Positions 20,926 through 29,655 of a DNA stretch of 64,000 nt are shown here, in pieces. Source of the DNA: Saprospiraceae bacterium. Its GTDB lineage: Bacteria > Bacteroidota > Bacteroidia > Chitinophagales > Saprospiraceae. The translations under genes and the position numbers were made by a program. The stretch spans positions 1 to 64,000 of the forward strand of contig JADKAE010000014.1 of the NCBI GenBank assembly GCA_016715405.1. Direction: 5' to 3'. How positions within the stretch are numbered: position 1 is the stretch's first letter; each line of letters starts with the position of its first letter. The notes beneath the pieces were generated by a model. The model was not told the DNA's origin. It was given only the letters and a program-made list of their open reading frames with translations, and did no database searches.

Positions 20926-21618
20926 ATGCAAGACGCAGATAAAGTTATCCAGCACATGGTCGAATGCGCTGAAACCTGGGAAAAAACAGGTGACAGGCGC
21001 TTTATATTCCTGCGCTGTTACAGCATGATGAGCGCTAATATGCTTACCGCTATTGAGGAAGGGCGTTTTGCTAACTCGCCTTGGGTGACTAAACTGATGC
21101 TTCGTTTTGCTGAATATTATTTCGATGCATTGGCACTGTACGACCAAAACCAGGAACAAACGCCGGCAATATGGCTACAAGTACATAATGCCGCCCGGCT
21201 ACCGGACACGCATGTCATGCAAAACCTGCTGCTCGGCGTCAACGCACACATCAATTATGACCTGCCGCTGGCTTTGTACGATTGCTTGCACCACGAGTGG
21301 GCCAGATTGGACGAAGCTCAACAGCGCTCGCGGCAAAACGACCACGAAACCGTCAATCAGATCATCGGCGATACCATCGATGCCGTACAAGACACCGTAG
21401 TAGAACCCCTGTCGCCAACGATGGCTCTCGTCGACCGCCTGATGGGGCGTATGGACGAATGGCTGCTTTCCCAACTTATCACTGCCTGGCGCCACGACGT
21501 GTGGAATGTAGCCCTGCAATTGCTCGCCGCATCTGATGAAAGCCAACGCCATACCATTCGACAAGAACAAGAACTCCGCGTTATGGAGCGGGCGGAGCGG
21601 TTGCTCGAAAACCTCTAA
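20926..21618 (+). CDS. DUF5995-like protein
   Basis: Cytoplasmic, mostly helical protein of about 230 residues without signal or membrane segment. The most family-like motif is LLLGVNAHINYDLPLALYDC (about 90-110), where a conserved His/Asp set could hold metal; WRHDVWNVALQLL near the C-terminus is also His/Asp-bearing. I recall this as the DUF5995 pattern but cannot confirm it. The start at 20926 (MQDADKVIQHMVE) is preferred; an upstream frame beginning at 20884 overlaps the previous stop and adds an unlikely tail. Function unknown. Confidence 0.65.
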   Translation: MQDADKVIQHMVECAETWEKTGDRRFIFLRCYSMMSANMLTAIEEGRFANSPWVTKLMLRFAEYYFDALALYDQNQEQTPAIWLQVHNAARLPDTHVMQNLLLGVNAHINYDLPLALYDCLHHEWARLDEAQQRSRQNDHETVNQIIGDTIDAVQDTVVEPLSPTMALVDRLMGRMDEWLLSQLITAWRHDVWNVALQLLAASDESQRHTIRQEQELRVMERAERLLENL

Positions 21619-21863
21619 GATGAGGGAGGGCGTGTTGCCGTTATCTCTATGAAACCCGCCAGTCTCTTTTCCTAAGACGCCATCTCTACAAATGCTGCTA
21701 ATTTATGTGGTAAATCGCCAAATAACCGTAAATTCGGTCGCAATAAAAGGCCGTAAAAGGCCGAAATGCCTATTCCCATCCACACTAAAGATAGCCTACA
21801 CAAGCTCGCGTTTTCACCCTATGATTCCTGGACAAGGTATTGTGGTATAACTAAATCAATGCA

Positions 21864-22766
21864 ATGGGGCAAGGATCTTGTTTGGAAGCATTGGGTAGGG
21901 GTATGGTATTGGCCTTCGTAGCGGTAGTGCTCCCCTGGATGATCGTTTCCAGATATTGGTACGAAATCAACGACCTCATCGACGGTATGTCGAAAATGCC
22001 GGTGGTGCGCAAAATGTCTTCCGACTTCAAAACCGGTGCGGAAGCAGTAGGGGAGGTGTTTGCCCAAAAATTGGCCGCCTATCAACTTAAGGACGATTCT
22101 TTAGCGTCGTCTCCCATAAGAAAACCCCGTCAAAGAGGCCCGTATTCCTGGGATCGGACGGCCGTAGAAGCCAGGCTGGCCGAGCGCTTTAGCCCGGGCA
22201 AGCGCCGCAGCATGAAGGCGTTTTTGGACTACGTTGAGCAATACAGGCCGTTGGCAGAAGCGGAGATGCTGAAAGCTAAAATCCCCGCCTCCGTCACCCT
22301 GGCGCAGGGTATCCTGGAGACCGACGCCGGCCGCAGCCGCCTGGCTACCATCGCTAATAACCATTTTGGCATCAAGTGCATCAAAGAATCGGATTCCCGC
22401 AAAGACGGCGTCATCGACGACAACGACTTTTACCCCCATAAAATAGCATACGGGTGCCTGCAGCAAAGCGACGACCACGACTATGACCGCTTTCAGATGT
22501 ACGAATCGGCTGAGGATAGCTACCGCCACCATAGCATGTTGCTGGCGGGTAAGCGATACAATTGGATAAGCCAATACCAGGTAGGTTCTATTTACCAAAT
22601 ACCCAAAAAAATATACGGTAAGGATGTCGTGCCCTATTACGCGGCTTGGTCGGTGGGCCTCAAAATGTCAGGTTATGCCACTTCCAGGCGTTACGCCGAA
22701 AAACTCACCCTGATCATCGAAACCTACCAGCTTTGGAAGATTGATTACGAAATTATTAACCAATAA
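21864..22766 (+). CDS. Membrane-anchored glucosaminidase (FlgJ-like N-acetylmuramoyl hydrolase domain)
   Basis: Predicted peptidoglycan hydrolase of the glucosaminidase (PF01832) family. One N-terminal membrane segment (GMVLAFVAVVLPWMIVSRYW) is followed by a spacer. The catalytic domain reads AKIPASVTLAQGILETDAGR, with the likely catalytic Glu in ILETDAG, then IANNHFGIKC, a Y/F-rich MYESAEDSYRHHSMLL and YAEKLTLIIETYQLW. The first 13 residues are doubtful: an ATG at 21859 in another frame reads MQWGKDLVWKHW and would join after one base is restored near 21900. It is 12 bases upstream of the next gene, so they form an operon. Confidence 0.85.
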   Translation: MGQGSCLEALGRGMVLAFVAVVLPWMIVSRYWYEINDLIDGMSKMPVVRKMSSDFKTGAEAVGEVFAQKLAAYQLKDDSLASSPIRKPRQRGPYSWDRTAVEARLAERFSPGKRRSMKAFLDYVEQYRPLAEAEMLKAKIPASVTLAQGILETDAGRSRLATIANNHFGIKCIKESDSRKDGVIDDNDFYPHKIAYGCLQQSDDHDYDRFQMYESAEDSYRHHSMLLAGKRYNWISQYQVGSIYQIPKKIYGKDVVPYYAAWSVGLKMSGYATSRRYAEKLTLIIETYQLWKIDYEIINQ

Positions 22767-22778
22767 AAATTTGCACTC

Positions 22779-23648
22779 ATGAAATCATTTTTTACCCTCG
22801 TTGGATTTGTTGGCGTGTTGTTCGCCAGCGGCGCACTCAGCTTTATCGGCATCGGTTATATCAACGACGCCGACAAAAAATTCGGCCAGGTTGACGAAGA
22901 CGTGATCGTCAACGGCGAAAAACTCGATGGCGATATGGCCATGGGAAGCATTAGTGAAAACGACCTCTCGGCGCCACAGGCCATTGCCAGCGTCGATACG
23001 CCATCCAGGAAAAGCCGCAAGAAAGAAACCAGGAATGCCGAAGAATCTCCTGCTATCGAAACAGAGTCGATTCAAAGTCAACTCAAGCGTTTGTATAATG
23101 AAGACCGGTTTGTGATGTCTACGGTGCGCAAATGGGAGAAAGAGGTAAAAGATATGTCGGCACAGTACACCCTCAAACCCGAAGTGCTCATGGCCGCAGT
23201 GATCATCGACGCCTATACCGGTGATTTCTCCAAATCGGAGTTGAGGTCTATCGCCCGCGACCATGCCGGCGAACGCGTGATGCCTATGAAGGAAGCCCTG
23301 CGCAACTACGACTATGGCTGGAGTATGAATAAAATTATCGACAAATTCGACCTGGACAAACGCTTTGTTTCGCGCAGCCGTTCAAAAGCGCCGGTGGTCG
23401 AGTCGAGAACCACTACCGAAAAAGTAAGCGCCGTTAAACGCGAATCCACGAAAAAGTCAATAGCTGTAGCCGGTAAAAGCAACTCCAGCGAACGCATTTC
23501 ATCTGTCGAACTGGAGTTTCGCAAGCAGGTAGCCAAGTCGATGGGCTTCCAAACCTGGGAAGGACTCATGCAACTCGGCAACCCCGCAGAACGCGACAAA
23601 GCCAAGCGCGCCCTGAATATGCTGATGATGACTTCCAAAGTGAAATAG
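22779..23648 (+). CDS. Unknown membrane/periplasmic protein paired with the glucosaminidase
   Basis: Protein of 289 residues, not recognised. It has an N-terminal hydrophobic helix (FFTLVGFVGVLFASGALSFI), an acidic and Ser-rich linker to about 95, and a helical region about 100-190 with LKPEVLMAAVIIDAYTGD. A basic Ser/Lys-rich linker and a C-terminal helix pair (FRKQVAKSMGFQTWEGLMQL) complete it. The segment PEVLMAAVIIDAYTGDFSKS resembles PASVTLAQGILETDAGRS of the upstream enzyme, with Asp in place of the catalytic Glu, so it could be a degenerate lysozyme-like domain; this is only a visual comparison. The 12-base spacing implies cotranscription. Confidence 0.6.
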   Translation: MKSFFTLVGFVGVLFASGALSFIGIGYINDADKKFGQVDEDVIVNGEKLDGDMAMGSISENDLSAPQAIASVDTPSRKSRKKETRNAEESPAIETESIQSQLKRLYNEDRFVMSTVRKWEKEVKDMSAQYTLKPEVLMAAVIIDAYTGDFSKSELRSIARDHAGERVMPMKEALRNYDYGWSMNKIIDKFDLDKRFVSRSRSKAPVVESRTTTEKVSAVKRESTKKSIAVAGKSNSSERISSVELEFRKQVAKSMGFQTWEGLMQLGNPAERDKAKRALNMLMMTSKVK

Positions 23649-23715
23649 TTGTCGGTTGTCGGTTGTCAGTTATCGGTTAATTAAAACGGATAACCGACAA
23701 CCGATAACCGACAAC
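23648..23715. repeat. Heptamer inverted-repeat element, copy D
   Basis: The left arm GTTGTCGGTTGTCGGTTGTC starts at the last base of the preceding stop codon. The right arm GGATAACCGACAACCGATAA is its inverse. The spacer is short (GTTAATTAAAAC) and lacks the TATCTTTG core; that box instead lies just outside, at 23727-23734 on the plus strand. Confidence 0.8.
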
Positions 23716-23726
23716 ATATTTCGTTG

Positions 23727-23734
23727 TATCTTTG
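23727..23734 (+). promoter_or_regulatory. -7 promoter box of moaA
   Basis: TATCTTTG is a perfect TAnnTTTG box ending 8 bases before the moaA ATG at 23743. Transcription would begin at or within a few bases of the start codon, which implies a leaderless or nearly leaderless mRNA. Confidence 0.6.
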
Positions 23735-23742
23735 CCAATACC

Positions 23743-24738
23743 ATGGCTCCACACCTGATCGACAACCACGGCAGAGTGGTCAACTACCTGCGGCTGGCAG
23801 TCACCGACCGCTGCAACCTGCGCTGCTTTTATTGTATGCCGGAGGAAGGTATTACCTATTTGCCCAAAGCAGAGTTGATGACCTACGAGGAAATGGTGCG
23901 TATCGTGCGTATCATGGCCGGACTGGGCGTCGATAAGGTGCGAATAACGGGCGGCGAGCCTTTTGTGCGTACCGATATCGTAGCTTTTATGTATCATTTG
24001 CGAGATATTCCAGGTATCAAACAGTTGAACCTCACAACCAACGGCACCCTCACTTATCGCTACATAGACGACCTGGTAAAACTCGGCGTAAAAACGGTGA
24101 ATCTTAGCCTCGACACCCTCGATAAAGACCGGTTTTTTCAGGTCACCCGCCGTGATGAATACGGTAAGGTGATGCAAACATTCCACGCGCTGCTGGAACG
24201 AGGCATCCAGGTGAAAATCAATATGGTGGTGATGCAGGGTATCAATACGGAAGATATCATTCCAATGGCCCAATTGGCGGCTCAATACCCTGTAGATGTG
24301 CGGTTTATAGAAGAAATGCCCTTTAACGGCGCCGGCGACCACCACCAGCAATGGGAGTGGAATTTTATGAAAATCATTGACACACTGCGCAGCGCCTACC
24401 CCGCACTCGAAAAACTACCCGATCCGCCCCATTCCACCTCGATGAATTATTCGGCGCCGGGCCTTCAGGGGCGACTGGGCATTATAGCCGCTTATACGCG
24501 CAGCTTTTGCGGCACTTGTAACCGCCTTCGGCTCACACCGCAAGGTCAGCTCAAAACCTGCCTGTATGACAACGGCGTGTTTAACATAAAAGACCTGCTG
24601 CGCAACGGCGCCACCGACGAACAAGTGCGCGACGCCATCGTAAACGCCGTCTCACACCGCAGCCGCGACGGCCACGAAGCCGAACAAAACCGCCTGGGTT
24701 TGCCTGTGAATGAAAGTATGTCTACTATTGGTGGTTAG
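23743..24738 (+). CDS. moaA: GTP 3',8-cyclase (molybdenum cofactor step 1)
   Basis: Radical SAM enzyme that starts molybdopterin synthesis from GTP, together with MoaC. The SAM cluster motif is Cys24-x3-Cys28-x2-Cys31 (TDRCNLRCFYCMPEEG). TGGEPFVRTDI is the SAM-binding segment. The second Fe-S cluster is at the C-terminus, in SFCGTCNRLRLTPQGQLKTC. The C-terminal tail usually ends in GG and does so here (STIGG). Intact, 331 residues, family norm. The start at 23743 begins the family-like N-terminus; a longer frame runs through the repeat and was rejected. moaC follows after a repeat element. Confidence 0.97.
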   Translation: MAPHLIDNHGRVVNYLRLAVTDRCNLRCFYCMPEEGITYLPKAELMTYEEMVRIVRIMAGLGVDKVRITGGEPFVRTDIVAFMYHLRDIPGIKQLNLTTNGTLTYRYIDDLVKLGVKTVNLSLDTLDKDRFFQVTRRDEYGKVMQTFHALLERGIQVKINMVVMQGINTEDIIPMAQLAAQYPVDVRFIEEMPFNGAGDHHQQWEWNFMKIIDTLRSAYPALEKLPDPPHSTSMNYSAPGLQGRLGIIAAYTRSFCGTCNRLRLTPQGQLKTCLYDNGVFNIKDLLRNGATDEQVRDAIVNAVSHRSRDGHEAEQNRLGLPVNESMSTIGG

Positions 24739-24741
24739 GGC

Positions 24742-24830
24742 GGTTGTCCGTTCTCGGTTATCGGTCGTCGGTTCTTTTCAATAATTGCCAATTACTTAAA
24801 CAGATAACTGATAACTGACAACCGATAACA
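24742..24830. repeat. Heptamer inverted-repeat element, copy E (divergent)
   Basis: Left arm GGTTGTCCGTTCTCGGTTAT (from 24742) and right arm CAGATAACTGATAACTGACA with CCGATAAC (24800-24829), with an AT-rich spacer. The units have diverged and the central core is only partly kept (ATTGCCAATTACTTAAACAG). Lies between moaA and moaC. Confidence 0.75.
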
Positions 24831-24833
24831 GCT

Positions 24834-25290
24834 ATGAAAGACCTCACCCACCTCGACGACGAAGGCCGCCCCACCATGGTAAATGTGGGCGAAAAACCCG
24901 TGACGTTTCGCACTGCCACGGCCCAAGGCATCGTGACGCTCAACGAGGAGATCATGGCATTGCTGGCCGGCGATGAATTGCACACCAAAAAGGCCCCGTG
25001 TTCCAGACGGCTATTATTGCCGGTATCATGGCCGCCAAAAAACAGGCGAACTGATTCCGCTATGCCACCCGCTGGGACTCGAAGACTGCAAAATCGATAT
25101 CCGCGTGCAAGACCTGGAGGTGGTCATAACCTGCAAAGCCAGCCTGCACGGCAAAACCGGCGTGGAAATGGAAGCCCTCACCGGGGCTACTATTGCAGCT
25201 CTCACTATTTACGATATGTGCAAAGCCCTATCCCACGCCATAGTGATTAAAGAGGTGCGCCTGCTGGAAAAAACCGGAGGCAGTAAATAA
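24834..25290 (+). CDS. moaC: Cyclic pyranopterin monophosphate synthase (two frameshifts)
   Basis: Second enzyme of molybdopterin synthesis. Begins LTHLDDEGRPTMVNVGEKPV and has the active-site motifs GELIPLCHPLGLEDCKID and EMEALTGATIAALTIYDMCK. Two single-base losses separate the parts: near 24992 (extra G gives KKGPVFQTAIIAGIMAAK) and near 25037 (a seventh A gives KKTGELIPLCHPL). Repaired length is about 153 residues, typical. The conserved residues are all present, so it should be functional if the breaks are sequencing errors. Confidence 0.93.
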
Positions 25291-25294
25291 TTAA

Positions 25295-25633
25295 CTATAT
25301 TTCTCCTTCGCCTGCGGGTTCCAGATTGGTATTGATCGAGGTCAATTCCCAGCCGTCGACATAACGCGAAATTGTAGGTTTTTCATTGCGCAAAATGTCG
25401 AGCACGTGGGGGTAGTCTTCCCATGTGTAATGTATGTAAACATAACCGTTTGCCCCTCGGCTGTCGGTATTAGGCATCGTATCCGGCTTGCGGTGGAAAT
25501 AAGCGGCGCCGATCAGGCTGCCATCTTCGCGCCTCAACCCGATGATAGCGCGATAAGGGTAATTGTTGACGTTTTTTCCGCCGCCATAATACGCTACGTC
25601 GTATTTTTTGATTTCTTCGGTGTAGACTGGCAT
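25295..25633 (-). CDS. Hypothetical protein, 112 residues
   Basis: Not recognised. Small soluble protein without signal peptide, rich in Tyr and Gly (YDVAYYGGGKNVNNYPYRAI, GYVYIHYTWEDYPHVLDIL). The alternating pattern suggests a beta-rich fold and the frame is intact. It converges on moaC, with the stop only 5 bases from the moaC stop, and sits inside the molybdopterin region, but nothing in it points to that pathway. Confidence 0.6.
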   Translation of the reverse strand: MPVYTEEIKKYDVAYYGGGKNVNNYPYRAIIGLRREDGSLIGAAYFHRKPDTMPNTDSRGANGYVYIHYTWEDYPHVLDILRNEKPTISRYVDGWELTSINTNLEPAGEGEI

Positions 25634-25709
25634 GGTTGGTTGTTTTTTTATTTATAAATAATCCTTCAACACTTAATGATCAATAACCCCTTATTATTAC
25701 ATATTTTAT

Positions 25710-26228
25710 TTATTTAGAGTAAATATAAGCGTCTATGTTATTTTTCTGGAGCTGATAATTTTGAATGTTTCCTTTGATGGGTATTTTTACTTTAATACTA
25801 CCAATAACGGCGCCGATAATCGAACCGGGGATCGCAAGGCCAATTCCAAACCCAACAGCTTTTTCCGAGGATTTAAAATCCTGATCACCTCTTCTCCCCA
25901 CTGCAAAACCGATAATAGCACCTGTTGACAGCCCACTCACCGCACCTATTAGCGCACCTTTGCCCGGGCGGCCCTTTTTACGAAATTTTAGCATGTCAAT
26001 ATTTGATACGCTTATTTCACTTGTAGTTTTTTTAAGATTATAAATTGATTGGGCAACAAGTACAGACGTATCTTTAGTTTCAATAAGTAAACCTTTTATA
26101 CCCTCTCCCGGAGGATATGTTTTTACCCACGTTTGATAAATTTTTTCACGTCCACTTTTTTGGGAAAAAGCAATCGAAACATTTAGCGTCAAACCTATCA
26201 ATATCATCCCAACTACGATCGGTTTCAT
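25710..26228 (-). CDS. Exported glycine-zipper protein
   Basis: Small exported protein of 172 residues. The signal peptide is MKPIVVGMILIGLTLNVSIA-FSQ. The middle part has a beta-rich segment (GLLIETKDTSVLVAQSIYNL). A glycine-zipper pair follows: GALIGAVSGLSTGAIIGFAV and GFGIGLAIPGSIIGAVIGS, which would pack as two membrane-associated helices. AT-richer than its neighbours. The longer open frame to 26432 is the tail of moaE read in another frame, so the start is taken at 26228. Function unknown. Confidence 0.7.
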   Translation of the reverse strand: MKPIVVGMILIGLTLNVSIAFSQKSGREKIYQTWVKTYPPGEGIKGLLIETKDTSVLVAQSIYNLKKTTSEISVSNIDMLKFRKKGRPGKGALIGAVSGLSTGAIIGFAVGRRGDQDFKSSEKAVGFGIGLAIPGSIIGAVIGSIKVKIPIKGNIQNYQLQKNNIDAYIYSK

Positions 26229-26304
26229 AAAGGTAAAATTGTCATTCACCCCAGAATATCGCCTATTTTTCCAATGTAGGCAATGACATTTTTCAACGAC
26301 AAAA

Positions 26305-26719
26305 CTAAGGATGAGCGGCCACCCATACCTCTCCATCTTCAAAAACCTCTTTTTCCAAATGGGCACGGTTTGCTTGAGGGTATCGATGATAAACTGGCAA
26401 GCTTCGAAAGCTGCCTGGCGGTGGGGAGTCACATGGCAATCACTACGGCGATGCCGTTGATATCTACGCGACCGCTGCGGTGGTGGATGGAGACTTTTAG
26501 CGGGCCCCAGCGTTGGAGGGCCTCTTCGGCCAGGCGGGTCATTTCGGCGATAGCCATGGGAGCGTAGGCTTCAAAATCGAGGTACATTACTGCCTTGCCG
26601 GCAGTTTGGTTGCGTACGGTGCCAATAAAAACAACGGTACCTCCCGCCGCGGCGTCCTCGCAGAAAGCCGTGCAAATATCAGGATTCAAAGGCAATTCGC
26701 TGAGCTGGATGTCGAACAT
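26305..26719 (-). CDS. moaE: Molybdopterin synthase catalytic subunit (two frameshifts)
   Basis: Large subunit of MPT synthase, which adds sulfur carried by MoaD to precursor Z. Recognisable parts: GGTVVFIGTVRNQTAGKAVM, LDFEAYAPMAIAEM, VSIHHRSGRVDINGIAVVIA, then, in the next frame, TPHRQAAFEACQFIIDTLKQ and VPIWKKEVFEDGEVWVAAHP. Breaks are near 26430 and near 26346 (A run: one extra A turns KKRFL into KKEVFEDG). The stop is the TAG at 26305-26307. About 138 residues, typical. moaD lies 12 bases upstream in the same operon. Confidence 0.92.
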
Positions 26720-26731
26720 CGTGCGCGGTGT

Positions 26732-26974
26732 TTATCCGCCGGCGACGGGCGGGATGAGGGCTATTTCGTCACCCGGATGCAAAGGCGTATCAGGGGTGGC
26801 ATAGGATTTATTAACGGCCAGTCGCAAAGAAGCCAGCGAACGGAACGCAGGATAACGCTCCAACAGTTGGACTTGCAGCTCGCCTACTGTCAAAGGCTTA
26901 TCAAATGGCCATTCCAATACAGCCGACCCGGTAATATCTTTTGCAATGCCAAAAGTGAGTATGGATAAATTCAT
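26732..26974 (-). CDS. moaD: Molybdopterin synthase sulfur carrier subunit
   Basis: Ubiquitin-like small subunit of MPT synthase. 80 residues with the beta-grasp pattern (LSILTFGIAKDITGSAVLEW, TVGELQVQLLERYPAF, LRLAVNKSYA, DEIALIPPVAGG). It ends in the required double Gly, which is adenylated by MoeB and then thiocarboxylated. The stop is 12 bases before moaE, and the start is 4 bases from the TauE stop. Confidence 0.93.
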   Translation of the reverse strand: MNLSILTFGIAKDITGSAVLEWPFDKPLTVGELQVQLLERYPAFRSLASLRLAVNKSYATPDTPLHPGDEIALIPPVAGG

Positions 26975-26977
26975 AAA

Positions 26978-27705
26978 TTAAAACAAGATTTGAAAACCAA
27001 TATAGGCGACCAGCACAGCCGTCACTTTTTTTACGGTTGAAGCCTTCCACCATACGGCGCCCATTTGAGAGCCAAGCAGACCGCCGAAAAACACAGCCCC
27101 CATTAAGAAAACCGTATAAGTCCAGTTTATGTTGGACTGCGGCCCTGTCAATTGCCCCAGGATGCCACTGATAGAATTTACCAATATATAAAAACTGGCG
27201 GTAGCAGCTATCGTTTTTGGATTGTCCCAGCGCAGCAGATGCAGCATGGGCGCCAGAAAAATGCCGCCGCCGATACCCAATAATCCCGATAAAAAACCGA
27301 TGCCGCCGCCCAAAACGGCATTGTGCCAGGGCCGGTATGCAGTGCTACTGTTTTCATCCACTTTACGGGCTAATGCCGACGCCTGCCACCACATAGCCAG
27401 CGCGGCAATTATCAGCGATATGCCGAGCAGGGTAAAAAAGACTTCTTCTGTGAGTCGCAATGCGCCTCCGGCAAAGGCGGCAGGCACACTAAAAGCCACT
27501 ATTGGCCAGCTTTTTCGCAGGTTGAGGTGCCCGTGGCGGTGAAAGGTGTATGTGCCCCCGCTTACTACTACAATATTGCATAGCAAGCTGGTGAGCCGCA
27601 CCTGGGCTACGGGAAATTCGTACCAGGCCAACATGGCCAGATAACCTCGATCCCATATAGCAAGGCAATGGCGAAAAAGAAGAGGAGTAGTTCCCAGTTT
27701 TCCAT
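26978..27705 (-). CDS. TauE/SafE family permease (damaged near the N-terminus)
   Basis: Membrane permease of the sulfite exporter family, with about eight helices. Starts MENWELLLFFFAIALLYG. The two internal repeats are marked by LGGGIGFLSGLLGIGGGIFL and the matching N-terminal half. Between about 27635 and 27660 the frame shifts and the usual GSVGHGGASGYL motif is compressed, so several bases appear to be missing. Cotranscribed with moaD and moaE, which suggests transport of a sulfur or organosulfonate compound linked to a molybdoenzyme, but no such enzyme is in the window. Substrate unknown. Confidence 0.82.
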
Positions 27706-27736
27706 GTGGTAAAAATACGTTTTTTTTGCATGCGCA

Positions 27737-27888
27737 GTTTAGCGATAGGGTTTAGCAACTCACGGTTGGTAAACTTGCAATCCCCTTAGGGCTAAACACA
27801 CCTAAACATAAGCCAACGCTAAACCCTCCTAAACCCTATCGCTAAACCCGCCATAGGCGCTAAACAACCCTTAAACCCTAACCCTCAC
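27737..27888. repeat. CTAAACCCTATCGC inverted-repeat element
   Basis: GTTTAGCGATAGGGTTTAG (27737-27755) is the exact inverse of CTAAACCCTATCGCTAAAC (27829-27847). The right arm continues with further (C/G)CTAAAC(C) units up to the next ATG. It fills the divergent space between the TauE and MocA-like genes. Related sequence at 406-457, and a GGGCTTAG variant at 35499-35578. Confidence 0.85.
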
Positions 27889-28497
27889 ATGACCACACTA
27901 ATCATGCTCGCAGCCGGCGCCTCCAGCAGAATGGGGGCAGTAAACAAATTGTTGTTGCCATTGGGAGAGTCCTCGATATTGGAACAAACACTTGCTGCGG
28001 CCCTGGCATCGGAAGCGGATGAAGTGTGGGTTGTCACCGGACATGAATCCGAGCGGGTAGAGGCCGTCCTGCAACCTTTGGGTGTGCGTATCGTATACAA
28101 TCCGACGTATGAAAAGGGCATGACATCTTCCATCCAGGCGGGCGTGCGCGTTTCGGGCACAAATACCGGAGCGTATTTAATTTGTCCGGGAGATATGCCT
28201 TACTTAAAGCCTGCGCACATCAATTTATTAATACGCCAGTTTAATTCAAAAAATGATCAACCATGTATTTTGGCGCCGGTTTATAATGGCAAAAGAGGGC
28301 ACCCGGTATTGTTTTCGAAGCATTTTCGCGACGAAATCCTTGCGCATGACGATCCCGACGGATGCAAGGGTATTATTCAGCGTCATGCCGGGCAACTTAT
28401 GCTGATTGAAATTGAAAATGAGGGCATATTGCACGATATAGACACCCCGGAAGCCTATACTGCGGCACTCAACAAAAAGAATCAACATGGCAGCTGA
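27889..28497 (+). CDS. MocA-like molybdenum cofactor cytidylyltransferase/nucleotidyltransferase
   Basis: NTP-transferase of the MobA-like (NTP_transf_3) fold, probably making the dinucleotide form of the cofactor. The nucleotide-binding start MLAAGASSRMGAVNKLLLPL is complete. VWVVTGHESERV, NPTYEKGMTSSIQAGV, the metal-binding Asp in LICPGDMPYL and the C-terminal RGHPVLFSKHF follow. This layout is nearer to MocA than to E. coli MobA. 202 residues, intact. The ATG follows the repeat element directly, and the 3' end overlaps the next gene by 11 bases, so the two are coupled. Confidence 0.87.
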   Translation: MTTLIMLAAGASSRMGAVNKLLLPLGESSILEQTLAAALASEADEVWVVTGHESERVEAVLQPLGVRIVYNPTYEKGMTSSIQAGVRVSGTNTGAYLICPGDMPYLKPAHINLLIRQFNSKNDQPCILAPVYNGKRGHPVLFSKHFRDEILAHDDPDGCKGIIQRHAGQLMLIEIENEGILHDIDTPEAYTAALNKKNQHGS

Positions 28498-29610
28498 ATG
28501 GACACAAGACGAATTATTGCGTTATAGCCGGCATTTTGCGCTGCCTGAATTTGGCAGGGTAGGCCAGGAGCGATTGCGCAACAGTGCGGTGTTGGTCGTA
28601 GGCGCCGGCGGACTGGGCTGCCCGCTGCTTATGTATCTTGCTGCTGCCGGGGTAGGCCGCATAGGCATCATCGACCCCGATGTGGTGAGCCTCTCTAATT
28701 TGCACCGGCAGGTATTGTATAACTCCCAGGACCTGGGACGCCCCAAAGCGGAAGTTGCAGCCCAGCGCCTTGCCGCGCTTAATCCACATGTCGAATTCGA
28801 AGTATATATAGAGGCTTTTTTACCCGAAAATGCGCTCGAACTGCTGAGTCGCTATGACATAGTTGCCGACGGCGCCGACAATTTTGCTACGCGCTACCTG
28901 GTCAATGACGCATGTGTACTCACAGGCAAAATCAACGTCTACGCCGCCTTATATCGCATGGAAGGACAAGTGGCCGTATTCAATTACCCGTTGGAGGGAG
29001 ATCGTCGCAGCGCAAATTACCGCGATTTGTATCCCGATCCGCCACCGCCCGAACTTGTGCCTAATTGCGAAGAAGGCGGCGTGTTGGGCGTTTTGCCGGG
29101 CATTATCGGCGCTATACAGGCTGCTGAAGTGATCAAAGTACTAAGCGGAGTGGGAGAACCGCTGGTTGACAAGTTATTGTTGTGGATTTGGCTGCACACA
29201 GGCAGCAACTAATTTCTATACCCAAACAACCGGGCCTGGTCATCGAAAAATTAATTTTTTATGAGCAACTTTGCGGTTCATTGGTCACCAAACCTGCTAC
29301 ACAAACAATGGAGCACGAAATTAAGCCGGAGATACTCAGAAACTGGCTAAACGAAGGCAAAGACATTCAGCTCATCGACATACGCGAGCCCTACGAATTT
29401 GACGAACTCAATATCGGAGGCGAAAATATCCCCATGGCGGAATTGCCCTTTCAACTGGAGCGCCTGCAAAGCGGAGGCACAATCGTGCTGGTCTGTAAAA
29501 CAGGCTCCCGCAGCGAGCTCGGCGTCAAACTCCTGGTGGATCAATATGAGTTAAAGGACGTTCACCGGCTGGTAGGGGGCGTGGAAGGGTATTTGGTTGG
29601 TGAACAGTGA
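28487..29610 (+). CDS. moeB: MoeB/ThiF adenylyltransferase fused to rhodanese (one frameshift)
   Basis: Activates the MoaD C-terminus with ATP and, via the rhodanese domain, supplies sulfur. The E1-like domain (1-235) has the ATP loop VLVVGAGGLGCPLLMYLAAA, the Asp of GIIDPDVVSLSNLHRQVLY, the NFATRYLVND region and the putative transfer Cys in LVPNCEEGGVLGVLPGI. The CxxC zinc pairs of E. coli MoeB are not visible. The rhodanese domain (about 275-373) reads IQLIDIREPYEFDELNIGGE with active Cys in VLVCKTGSRSELG. The frame breaks near 29185; one extra G gives LLLWDLAAHRQQLISIP and fuses the domains. About 374 residues. Confidence 0.9.
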
Positions 29611-29655
29611 ACTGTGAACTGCCGATCGCAAATAAATAACAGACAACAAACAACA

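Noticed and set aside
25710..26432. Single 240-residue protein
   Set aside because: The first third is the MoaE C-terminus (TPHRQAAFEACQFI) read out of frame; the glycine-zipper protein starts at 26228.
27737..27888. CTAAACCC units considered as telomere-like repeat
   Set aside because: Irregular, short, internal to a bacterial chromosome segment and arranged as an inverted repeat; resemblance is superficial.
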